64,000 nucleotides of DNA from Myxococcota bacterium (lineage in GTDB: Bacteria; Myxococcota_A; UBA796), in contig JAQXDW010000028.1 in assembly GCA_029251165.1 (NCBI GenBank), positions 30,651 through 94,650 on the forward strand. Direction: 5' to 3'. The position numbers were made by a program, and so were the translations under genes. Shown here piece after piece: positions 18,093 to 25,946 of this stretch (position 1 is the first letter of the stretch; each line of letters starts with the position of its first letter). The notes below the pieces were generated by a model. That model was not told the DNA's origin. It did not search any database and worked only from the letters and a program-made list of their open reading frames with translations.

Positions 18093-19589
18093 TCAGTCGC
18101 AGCCCCGCACCACCGCCACGGACTCCTGAGCATCCCGCCCAAACCCCCACGGGGCATAGGCGGGGATCGGCGGCTGCCCGGCGATGAGGAAGGCGTGGAG
18201 GTTGGCGGCACCCTGTGCGGTGTGGATCCGAGGACCGGGCCAGGCATCGGGGATGGTGAAGTCTGCGATGGGCTCGGTGCAAGATGGGGCCGGCTCCTGG
18301 GGCCAGGCGACCGCTGAGCGCGCCAGGAGAACACCAGACGGAACGGAGGCGTCCTCGTCGAGGGCCTGCCAGCCCGCAGCCTCCAGGTGGTGCTGCCAGC
18401 CCCAGTGTCCGACAAACAGGCCGGTGCCCATGGCGATGACCCGGTCTGCCGCCTGGCGCTGAGCGCGGGCCAGCTCCAGATCATCGAGGGCCAGGAGCAG
18501 CGACAGCGCCGGGGTGGTGACCACCGCGATCCGAACCAGCCGGGCGGGGGCATCTCGGAGCAGGAGCAAGACCGCCGGGGCAAAGAACGGCAGCCAGTAG
18601 CGGGCGGCAGTGAACCGCAGCTTGAGCAGGAAGACGAGCCCGCCGACCAGCCAGCAGGCCAGCCACACCGACCGCACATCCTCCCGACGCAGCGCAGCAG
18701 CGAGTACCGCACCCCCGGCACCGACTGCGATCACCGTCCCGATCAGCGGCAGGCCCGACTGTCCCATCGCGCCCCCTGCCACAGCCCCGAGGACAAAGCC
18801 CGCTCCAGCACGGATCGGCCATCTCCAGCACAGCACCGGCAGGGCCGCCGCACCGCCCAGCGCACCGAGCGCAGCAACCAGCTTGGCAGACACCTCACCG
18901 GGCGTGTCTGAGACCCCCTGAAAGCCGACCATCGCCAGAAGGTGCGGCTGCCCGTAGGCGTGGAGGTCGTGCAGGGTCAGCAGCCCAATCGGCACGACAG
19001 CAGCCAGTCCGCAGCGGAGCGCACTGCGGGTGTCTCGGTGCAGCAGCGGCCAGGCCACTGCCAGCGGGATGAGGGCGACCCCGCTGTAGCGAAACAGCGC
19101 GGCACACCCCGCCAGCAGTGCCCACGGCCAGCGACGCCCAGGGCGGGCCGTCACCAGCCCACCGAGACCTGCCAGGGTGCAGGCCAGCAGCGGAAGATCA
19201 GGCATCAGCGACTGCGACGCCAGCACCGCGATCGGAGCACCACACAGCAGCACCGCGCCAGCCTCGCCGCGCCCCGTCAGCGCGAGAGAGAGCCGATAAG
19301 CCCCCCACACCGCTGGCGGCAGCCACAGCAGCATCCACAGGTGCATCACCCACACCGGCGCATCCAGCACTGGCGCCAGCCACCAGGCAATGCCCGGCGG
19401 GTTGGAGAGCACGTCGAAGGCCCGCTCGGTCGTGCCCTGCCAGTTGATGCGCACCGCGTGGGGGCGCCAGAAGTCCTGACGAGCCCCCTGCGCCAGCGCG
19501 AGGAAGTTGGCGTCATCGAGGTGGACGGGCTTGCCGAGGAACGGCAGCGTCATGACTGCGATCAGCGAAAGGAGTACACCCTTCCTCAC
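18093..19589 (-). CDS. GT-C fold membrane glycosyltransferase-like protein
   Basis: A 498-residue polytopic membrane protein with about ten hydrophobic spans. An early HLDDANF acidic motif lies in the first extracytoplasmic loop, where ArnT/PMT (GT39/GT83) enzymes keep their catalytic Asp. The N-terminal Arg/Lys-rich end followed by a helix and the conserved-looking loop LSNPPGIAWW also fit that family. It would transfer a sugar from a polyprenyl-phosphate donor in the outer leaflet; acceptor unknown. I use GTG 19589, which overlaps the upstream TGA by 4 nt, in place of the frame's first start at 19625, because that extension lies inside the upstream gene. Its 3' end abuts the PBP gene tail to tail. 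Confidence 0.7.
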   Translation of the reverse strand: MRKGVLLSLIAVMTLPFLGKPVHLDDANFLALAQGARQDFWRPHAVRINWQGTTERAFDVLSNPPGIAWWLAPVLDAPVWVMHLWMLLWLPPAVWGAYRLSLALTGRGEAGAVLLCGAPIAVLASQSLMPDLPLLACTLAGLGGLVTARPGRRWPWALLAGCAALFRYSGVALIPLAVAWPLLHRDTRSALRCGLAAVVPIGLLTLHDLHAYGQPHLLAMVGFQGVSDTPGEVSAKLVAALGALGGAAALPVLCWRWPIRAGAGFVLGAVAGGAMGQSGLPLIGTVIAVGAGGAVLAAALRREDVRSVWLACWLVGGLVFLLKLRFTAARYWLPFFAPAVLLLLRDAPARLVRIAVVTTPALSLLLALDDLELARAQRQAADRVIAMGTGLFVGHWGWQHHLEAAGWQALDEDASVPSGVLLARSAVAWPQEPAPSCTEPIADFTIPDAWPGPRIHTAQGAANLHAFLIAGQPPIPAYAPWGFGRDAQESVAVVRGCD

Positions 19590-21112
19590 GACTCGACGAG
19601 CATGTCCACGGCGCTCTCCGCCCACTCGATGCTCGGGTGATGCGCCCAGTGGGTCGCCATGATCCGAATGCGATCGCTGGGTGACTCGATCCGCTGGGCA
19701 GCCTCGCGCAGCTTCTCAATGCTCTTCTTGAGCGCCTTGTTCTCCCACAGCAGCGCGCCGATGTAGACCCGGGTGCTCTTGAATTCCAGGGACGCGCTGT
19801 CGTGGTCGATACCAGACAGCGCGGTGTCGATCCGCTTGAGGGCCGAGACGATGTCCTTCTCCGCCTGCGCCAGCACCAGCTGATGCTCGGCATCCGCCAG
19901 CTCGCGCGCCGTGGCCTCAGAGACCTCGGCGTTGCCCCCCTCTCCGCTGGCAGCTTCCTGCTCGGTCTTCGCGGCCGCCAGCCGAGCCTGCGCGGCCTCG
20001 ATCTGCTTCGCGAGGGCTTCCTCACGCGCCGACTCCAAGGCCTCGGACTGCTGGGTGGCTTTTTCCTCTGTGGCGATGGCGATCTCGTTGAGCTTCGCAG
20101 TGCGCACCTTCAGCACGGCCTCCTTCGCCTCTTCACGCACGATCTCCTTCTGCAGGTCGAACTTCGCGCGCCCTCCGGCCCTCTTGAGGGCCTCGCGGAG
20201 ATCATGGAGGTGCTTGGTGCTCTTCTCGAGCGCATCCAGGGATGCCGCCGCTTCCTCCCGGTGCAGTACAGCCTGCGCGCTGATGGAGATGGTGGTGGCT
20301 TCCAGCTCGTGGGCCCTCGACTCGCTCTCCAGCCAGCCTTCCTGACAGGTGTCGGCGGCTTCCCATCGCGCCTCGACCTGCTGGGGGGTGACCACCGGCT
20401 TCGGCTTCGGCTTCGCCTCTGGAGCCGGCTTCTCTCGACGGGGCTTCGGACGCACGCGGCGGGTCCTCAGCTTCTTGTCCGGCTGGTCAGGCTGGGCCGC
20501 TGTGGACTTAGATGTGGCGGCAGCCTGTCGGGCTTTCTCTGCGCGCTTCTCGGCCCTGCGGTGCTTCAGCTCCTCGCGCTTGAGCTTGCGCTGGGCGTTC
20601 TGCTGCTCCTTGCGCTCCCGGACCACTGCGGCGAGCCGCTTCTTCTCCGTAGCGGCCTCTCGGGCGGTGCGCTCCTTGTCCTTCGGAGTGATGATGGTGA
20701 TCCGATCTTCACCGCCTGAGGTCATCATCCCGGTGGCCTTCTTGATCGCCTTGCGGATGTCACGACCGAACTTCAGCTTGTTCGCCTCGTTGATGTTTTT
20801 CTTGATGTAGAGGATGAGGAAGCCGGGCTTGGGACACTCGAACGTTCCGTTGAGGATCTCTCCAAACCGGGTGATGCCGCCCTGAAAGATGCCGCGATCG
20901 ACGGGTCCCTGAGGCTCCAGGATGAGAATCGGCCCCCCCACCGTCGCGTTCTTGCGCGCAAAGAAGAAATTTCCCTTTGTGCCAGCCCTTCGCACGCTCT
21001 GGTCGAATGGGATCATCAGCCGCTTCTTCTGAGCCTTCTCCTCAGAGGTCAGAGAGCGGGACTTGTCGAAGACGATCTTGACGTCAACATCGCTGCGGAA
21101 GAAGCTGGGCAT
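19586..21112 (-). CDS. Coiled-coil protein of unknown function
   Basis: A 508-residue soluble protein. The first 130 residues look globular, with beta-rich segments such as GGPILILEPQG and KPGFLILYIKK. Next comes a highly basic, Lys/Arg/Ala-rich region (about 150-225, including RRVRPKPRREKPAPEAK) and then a long coiled coil (about 250-470) rich in Glu, Ala, Lys and Leu. I do not recognise the family. A basic linker plus long coiled coil suggests binding to nucleic acid or to an acidic surface and a scaffold role. Its stop overlaps the GTG start of the GT-C glycosyltransferase (GTGA), so the two are co-translated. It is divergent from the DUF72 gene by 58 bp. Function not assignable. Confidence 0.75.
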   Translation of the reverse strand: MPSFFRSDVDVKIVFDKSRSLTSEEKAQKKRLMIPFDQSVRRAGTKGNFFFARKNATVGGPILILEPQGPVDRGIFQGGITRFGEILNGTFECPKPGFLILYIKKNINEANKLKFGRDIRKAIKKATGMMTSGGEDRITIITPKDKERTAREAATEKKRLAAVVRERKEQQNAQRKLKREELKHRRAEKRAEKARQAAATSKSTAAQPDQPDKKLRTRRVRPKPRREKPAPEAKPKPKPVVTPQQVEARWEAADTCQEGWLESESRAHELEATTISISAQAVLHREEAAASLDALEKSTKHLHDLREALKRAGGRAKFDLQKEIVREEAKEAVLKVRTAKLNEIAIATEEKATQQSEALESAREEALAKQIEAAQARLAAAKTEQEAASGEGGNAEVSEATARELADAEHQLVLAQAEKDIVSALKRIDTALSGIDHDSASLEFKSTRVYIGALLWENKALKKSIEKLREAAQRIESPSDRIRIMATHWAHHPSIEWAESAVDMLVES

Positions 21113-21170
21113 AACTGCATCCTATATCGAGCCAACCAGGATATACCCTCGGCTTGCATGGAGGGCACCG

Positions 21171-22034
21171 ATGCGGTTCCGGTTGGGCTGCGCAGTATGG
21201 GGATTTCAGGGCTGGCGAGGAGCCTTCTTCCCTGCCGACGCTCCGCAGCACAGCATGCTGGGCCTGTACAGCCGTCGGATGATGGCGGTGGAGGGCAACT
21301 CGGTGTTCTACGGGATTCCTTCCTCAGAGGTCCTCTCGAAGTGGTGCGCGCAGACCCCCGAAAGCTTCCGGTTCTGTCCCAAGATCCCAAAGGTCATCAG
21401 CCACGAGGGCGACCTGACACCAGAGATTCCACAGGCGCAGCGGTTCTTTGACCACATGCACCGTGGCCTCGGCGCCCGACTTGGCCCCATCTTCCTCCAG
21501 CTCCCCCCCGGCTACAGCCCCCACCTCGGTCCAGATCTCGCCCGGTTCCTGAACGCCTGGCGTCGTCACACCGCCCATCCCCTGCTCGTCGAGGTCCGGC
21601 ATCCACGCTGGTACACCGACGGCCCCGCCGCCCGGCTGGACACCCTGCTCGACCGCCTCTCGCTGGGGCGGGTGGTCCTGGACACTCGAGCGATCTACTC
21701 TGGAAGCGACGATCCCCAGGCAGACAATCCCCGCAAGAAGCCAAAGCTGCCGCTGCATGCGGTCGCGGTGGGAAGCCTGGCGATGGTGCGCTTCATCAGC
21801 CACCCAGATCCGGATCGAAACCGCCATCTGCTCCATCAGTGGGCCACCACCATCCATCGCTGGCTCACCGCTGGCACAGAGGTCTATTTCTTCATGCACT
21901 GCCCAAGAGAAGAATTCTCCCCGGCGAACGCTCGCATGCTCCAGCGGATGCTGGAGGAGCAGGGCGCTCCCGTCTCCCCGCTGCCGTGGGACAGCCTGCC
22001 GCCAGAGCCCCATCAGGTGGGGATGTTTCGATGA
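21171..22034 (+). CDS. DUF72 family protein (YecE-like)
   Basis: A 287-residue DUF72 TIM-barrel-like protein. Features typical of the family: N-terminal LGCAVWGFQGWRGAFFP, the EGNSVFYGIPS strand, RFCPKIPKVISH, FLQLPPGYSP, and LLVEVRHPRWY. The family's function is unknown and it is often linked loosely to nucleic-acid metabolism. ATG 21171 follows GGAGGG by 5 nt. The stop overlaps the ATG of the next gene (ATGA), so it forms a coupled pair with the RsmC-like methyltransferase, hinting at an RNA-related role. It is slightly longer than typical members because of an insert around SGSDDPQADNPRKKPK. Confidence 0.88.
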   Translation: MRFRLGCAVWGFQGWRGAFFPADAPQHSMLGLYSRRMMAVEGNSVFYGIPSSEVLSKWCAQTPESFRFCPKIPKVISHEGDLTPEIPQAQRFFDHMHRGLGARLGPIFLQLPPGYSPHLGPDLARFLNAWRRHTAHPLLVEVRHPRWYTDGPAARLDTLLDRLSLGRVVLDTRAIYSGSDDPQADNPRKKPKLPLHAVAVGSLAMVRFISHPDPDRNRHLLHQWATTIHRWLTAGTEVYFFMHCPREEFSPANARMLQRMLEEQGAPVSPLPWDSLPPEPHQVGMFR

Positions 22035-23074
22035 GCGCGCTGACATCAAGAGAAGACGGCCGAGACAACGCCGCCACCGAGGTCCTCATCGATGCCCTGC
22101 CCCCGATCGAGCCCGGCGGCTCGGTGCTGGTCATCGATGACCGCACCGGCACCGTCGGACGAGAGCTGACCGGACGCAGCCTGAGTGTGACGTCCTGGTC
22201 CCGGCTCGCGCGCGGCAGCCGTGCTGGCCTGGCATGGCCAGAAGAAGGGGCCTACGACGCCGCAACCCTCCGTCTTCCCCGAAGCAAAGAAGCACTGGAG
22301 CTGGCCCTGCACGCGGCGGCATGCCGGCTGCGTCCGGGCGCACCGCTGTGGATCTATGGCGCGAACGACGAGGGCATCAAGTCCGCCCACAAGCGGATCT
22401 CTCCGCTGCTCGGCCCGGTCAACGTGCTCGATGCTCGCCGCCACTGTCGGGTCATCGAGGCCACGCGTCCGGAGTCCGCCGATGGGCTGAGCACCAGCCT
22501 CGAAGCCTTCAAGCGCACCCTCACCCTCACCCTGCCCGACGGCGAGCGCGACGTGGTCAGCTACCCCGGCGTGTTCGCCAAGGGCCGCCTGGATCCCGGC
22601 ACAGCGATGCTGCTTGGCGCGCTGCCGCCCCTCGAGGACGGCGCCCGGGTGCTCGACTTCGCCTGCGGTGCCGGCATCATCGCCGGGTTTGTCGCACGCA
22701 AGCATCCCGAGGTGGCGCTGTGGATGACCGATGCCGATGCCATTGCGCTGGCTGCTGCCGTCGAGAATGCTCCCACGGCGACCGCGCTGTGTGGTGACCG
22801 CTGGGGAAGCATCCAGGGCAGCCGGCAGTTCGATCGCATCCTCTCCAACCCTCCGATTCATGAGGGCAAGGGGCGGACCTATGATGTGCTGAACGAGCTC
22901 ATCTCGGGGGCGCCGGCTCGGCTGCGCCCCGGCGGGCAGCTCTGGCTCGTTGTCCAGCGGCAGATTCCAGCGGACAAGGTAATGGAGGAGACCTTCCGGA
23001 AGGTCTCCCTGGCCGCAGAGAATACCCGGTTCCGGGTCTGGTGTGGACAGGGTCGGAAGCGACAGCAGCGCTGA
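22031..23074 (+). CDS. rsmC: RsmC-like 16S rRNA (guanine-N2) methyltransferase
   Basis: A 347-residue protein, close to E. coli RsmC in length. An N-terminal degenerate methyltransferase-like domain is followed by a catalytic Rossmann domain with VLDFACGAGIIAGFVARKHP and the N2-guanine motif SNPPIHEGKGRTYDV. RsmC methylates G1207 of 16S rRNA; RlmG (23S G1835) shares the architecture, so the target is not certain. ATG 22031 lies in the overlap ATGA with the DUF72 gene. It converges on the kinase gene, which ends 81 bp away. Confidence 0.82.
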   Translation: MSALTSREDGRDNAATEVLIDALPPIEPGGSVLVIDDRTGTVGRELTGRSLSVTSWSRLARGSRAGLAWPEEGAYDAATLRLPRSKEALELALHAAACRLRPGAPLWIYGANDEGIKSAHKRISPLLGPVNVLDARRHCRVIEATRPESADGLSTSLEAFKRTLTLTLPDGERDVVSYPGVFAKGRLDPGTAMLLGALPPLEDGARVLDFACGAGIIAGFVARKHPEVALWMTDADAIALAAAVENAPTATALCGDRWGSIQGSRQFDRILSNPPIHEGKGRTYDVLNELISGAPARLRPGGQLWLVVQRQIPADKVMEETFRKVSLAAENTRFRVWCGQGRKRQQR

Positions 23075-23155
23075 CCACGACGGCATCCGGTGGTGACTCA
23101 GGATGCTCCTGTGGAGCGTCGCTTGTGAGACACCGCTGCCACCGCACCAGGGCCC

Positions 23156-25006
23156 TCAGCGGGAGGCGCTCCACTGGAACGCCTTGCCCTTGCGGCCCCT
23201 CTTGTAGGTTCCCGACAGGGTGCTGCCGGAGAGGCGTCCCTGGAAGCTGAGGCCCTCGGCGGTGCTGGTGACCTGGAAGACCCCGGTCACCGGGTCGAAG
23301 GTTCCGCTGGCGATGATCGTGCGCTGGGTGTTGCCGAGCAGGAACGAGTACTCAGCGCGGATGCTGCCGTCGGTGTCGGTGATGCGCAGCTGGAGAGGTC
23401 GCTGGTCGGCGATGCCGCTCCACAGCCCCGACAGGTCGACGCTGGAAGCCTCTGGAGCGGGCTCGGCCTCGGGGTCGGCCTCGCCGTCAAGCGCTGCGAC
23501 CGCCGCGGACTCCGAGCCCAGATCATCGCTGGCGGGATCGGCGGTGACCTCAGGATCAGCGGGAAGCTCCGGTTCGGCGGTGGCCTCGGGATCGGCGATG
23601 GCCTCGGGATCGGCGGGAAGCTCCAGCTCGGCGGTGGCCTCGGAATCGACGGGAAGCTCCGGCTCGGCCGGATCGGCGGGAACCTCAGGATCAGCCGCCT
23701 CCGCGCTGCCCTCTGCCGCTGCGCTGGCGTCGTTCTCGGCGGCTTCCGCCGCTGCGCCGGCCTCCGCCTCATCCAGTGCGACCACCACATCGACCGGCGG
23801 ACGCTCTGCCTCTGGAGAGGGCACCGGGACAATGACGACCTCTGTCGGTGGGATCACTGACGGGGCCTGGACCACTGCCGCTTGTTGGTTGAGGTACCAG
23901 ACCACGCCGCCGCTGATCAACCCGACCAGCAGGAGCGCAGCGAGAACGAGCGGAGCGACCACCAGCGCCTTGAGGCCGCTCTCCGTCGTGCTGGTCGTAC
24001 TGGTCGTACTGGTCGTGCTGTGGATGCTGCCGGACTGCGTGTTGAACGATGGGAGACCGGAGTCGGTCAGCGGCAGGAGGGTTGGGTCGGTGGAGGCTTG
24101 GGTCTGTGGCGACGGGATGAGATCAAGAGAGAAGTTGCTGGAGAGCTGCTGGCGATCCACCAGCGCCAGCAGCCGGGGATGCTCGGCGAACAGCGCACGG
24201 GCGAGGCTTCGGCAGTCGGGGAACCGCTCGTCGCGCTCTCGGGACATCGCGGTCTGGACCGCATCGCTGAGGTACTCCGGACAGTCTGGACTCCGCTCGC
24301 GGAGGGTGGGCGGCGTAAAGTCGATGGACTCTCGGGCGCTGGTGGCGTCGATGACCTCCGGGAACGCACGCTCTCCGGAGAGAACCTCGTAGAGCATCAC
24401 CCCCAGCGCGTAGATGTCGGCGCGCTGATCGACGGCCCCTGAATCGAGCACCTGCTCCGGAGCGAGGTAGCCGGGACTGCCCATCAGCGAGCCAATGGCG
24501 GTGGCATTTCGGGCCATGTCCTCGACGACAACCTTGGCGATTCCAAAGTCCGCGACCTTGGGCAGCAGCCCGCCCGACATCCGCGCGAGCAAGACATTGG
24601 CCGGCTTGAGATCGCGGTGCAGCACTCCGGCATCGTGGGCCGCAGTGATCGCAGCGATGACCGGGGCAATCAGGGAGAGGGCATCGTCGGTTGGCAGGGC
24701 ACCGCGCTGGCGGAGGTAGTGCTCCATGGTCGGACCGTCGATGTACTCCATCAGCAGACCGCAGCGGCCATCGTGCCGGACCACATCGGTGACCGCGACG
24801 ACATTGGGGTGGCGGATCTGTGCCTGGATCCGCCCCTCGAGGAGGATGCGCTCGATGAGGCTCTGGCGACGCCAGACGAGGAGCTTCAGGGCGTGAACGC
24901 TGTTGAGCTCCCGGTGACGCACCCGAAACACTTCTGCGAGCCCGCCCTGTCCCAAACGCGCCTCGACGATGTAGCGCTCGTCGATGATCTCGCCAGGCTT
25001 CAACAC
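23156..25006 (-). CDS. Transmembrane Ser/Thr protein kinase (PknB type)
   Basis: A 616-residue Hanks-type kinase. The Gly-rich loop is GQGGLAEVF, with the ATP Lys41 in ALKLL, the catalytic loop HRDLKPANVLL (Asp132) and DFG (Asp153); the activation and APE-like segment is GSPGYLAPEQ. After the kinase domain (about 1-270) comes a Ser/Thr-rich juxtamembrane segment, one helix at about 345-370, a long Ala/Pro/Glu/Asp repeat linker, and a small C-terminal beta domain (LSGLWSGIADQRPLQLRITD onward) that may sense a ligand outside the membrane. GTG 25006 is used; it follows GGGAGG at 11 nt, with an in-frame TTG next to it. It is the last gene of a three-gene operon, 7 nt after the barrel-like protein. 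Confidence 0.92.
   Translation of the reverse strand: MLKPGEIIDERYIVEARLGQGGLAEVFRVRHRELNSVHALKLLVWRRQSLIERILLEGRIQAQIRHPNVVAVTDVVRHDGRCGLLMEYIDGPTMEHYLRQRGALPTDDALSLIAPVIAAITAAHDAGVLHRDLKPANVLLARMSGGLLPKVADFGIAKVVVEDMARNATAIGSLMGSPGYLAPEQVLDSGAVDQRADIYALGVMLYEVLSGERAFPEVIDATSARESIDFTPPTLRERSPDCPEYLSDAVQTAMSRERDERFPDCRSLARALFAEHPRLLALVDRQQLSSNFSLDLIPSPQTQASTDPTLLPLTDSGLPSFNTQSGSIHSTTSTTSTTSTTESGLKALVVAPLVLAALLLVGLISGGVVWYLNQQAAVVQAPSVIPPTEVVIVPVPSPEAERPPVDVVVALDEAEAGAAAEAAENDASAAAEGSAEAADPEVPADPAEPELPVDSEATAELELPADPEAIADPEATAEPELPADPEVTADPASDDLGSESAAVAALDGEADPEAEPAPEASSVDLSGLWSGIADQRPLQLRITDTDGSIRAEYSFLLGNTQRTIIASGTFDPVTGVFQVTSTAEGLSFQGRLSGSTLSGTYKRGRKGKAFQWSASR
23535..23695 (-). repeat. Degenerate tandem repeats encoding the kinase linker
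   Basis: Imperfect repeats built from units such as GGGAAGCTCC and GCCTCGGGATCGGC encode ELPADPEA(I/T)ADPEA-type peptides. They form the acidic, Pro-rich spacer outside the membrane. Such DNA is prone to length variation. Confidence 0.65.
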
Positions 25007-25013
25007 AGCGTGC

Positions 25014-25946
25014 TCAGCCTCCCGCTGGCTGGTTGATGCTCAGGCCGATCGAGACCAGCGTGACATCAGTGGGGTTGTTCATCGCCGCGATGGTTCTCAA
25101 GGCGCCGAAGGTGAAGGCGAGGTTGTCGGGGCTGTCGGATGTGACCGTTCGCACAATCACTGACCCGCCGACCTGCACATTGTAGACACGAAGCGCGGAG
25201 AACCGATCGGTGTCGGTGAGGTCCAGCTCATACCAATCCAGTCCACCCGGACGCCACAACCCGCTAACCATCGGGCCTACAGCCAGCCACGCCGAGGGCG
25301 CCCACAGGATCCCAGCATCTCCAAACACCTCGCCGCCGGGCACGGCCTCAGGCGCGCCTGGGTAGGCATCGGTGTTGGCGAACCGGTATCGGTAGCCCCC
25401 CTGGAGCATCGCGCTGCTGTAGCCGCTGCCGGTTCCAATGCTGCGTCCAATGGCAGCGGTCGGCCCGATGTCGAAGGTGCCCTCGCCGATGTTGGTGATC
25501 CGCTCCCGATCGGGTGCCGTGAACATGCCGTACCGGGCCTCTCCCCCGAGCGAGAGGCTCACCGGACTGCCATACAGCTCGTCGAGGAGCAGCCCCTTGC
25601 CGGAGACCGAGATGATTCCGATGCCCTGCGTGGTCCGGCAGGCTCCCATCCCCAGCGCACCGCACAGCTCATGATCGGTGCGGTTGGCCTGGACCCGGTA
25701 CCACGGCACAGCGACCGTCAGATCCATCCGAGGGCGGACGCCATAGGTGAAGAGCCCCTTGGCCCCAAACGTGCTCAGCCCCTCGCCGACATCGATGACC
25801 TCCGTGGTGTTCGCGGAGGTCTCAATGGACAGCTTCGTGAGCCGCTGGGACTCCAGAGCAAAGAAGGCATCTCGGCTACCAGAGCCGATGACCCAAGGAC
25901 CGGAGCCAGCATTCGCAAGCCCCATAGTAAGGAATCCAATCAGCAC
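25014..25946 (-). CDS. Secreted beta-barrel-like outer membrane protein
   Basis: A 310-residue exported protein with a short signal peptide (MLIGFLTMGLANA). The rest alternates polar and hydrophobic residues with Gly/Tyr/aromatic-rich strands (GGYRYRFANTDAY, YGVRPRMDLTVAVPWY, LWRPGGLDWYELDLTD). That pattern is typical of an outer membrane barrel such as OmpW or MetA-pathway/transporter-like channels, but no diagnostic motif is seen. GTG 25946 is chosen because GGAGGG lies 6 nt upstream and the codon overlaps the upstream stop as TAGTG. It sits between the HEAT/Gly-rich protein and the kinase, so the three are co-expressed. Function unknown. Confidence 0.7.
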   Translation of the reverse strand: MLIGFLTMGLANAGSGPWVIGSGSRDAFFALESQRLTKLSIETSANTTEVIDVGEGLSTFGAKGLFTYGVRPRMDLTVAVPWYRVQANRTDHELCGALGMGACRTTQGIGIISVSGKGLLLDELYGSPVSLSLGGEARYGMFTAPDRERITNIGEGTFDIGPTAAIGRSIGTGSGYSSAMLQGGYRYRFANTDAYPGAPEAVPGGEVFGDAGILWAPSAWLAVGPMVSGLWRPGGLDWYELDLTDTDRFSALRVYNVQVGGSVIVRTVTSDSPDNLAFTFGALRTIAAMNNPTDVTLVSIGLSINQPAGG

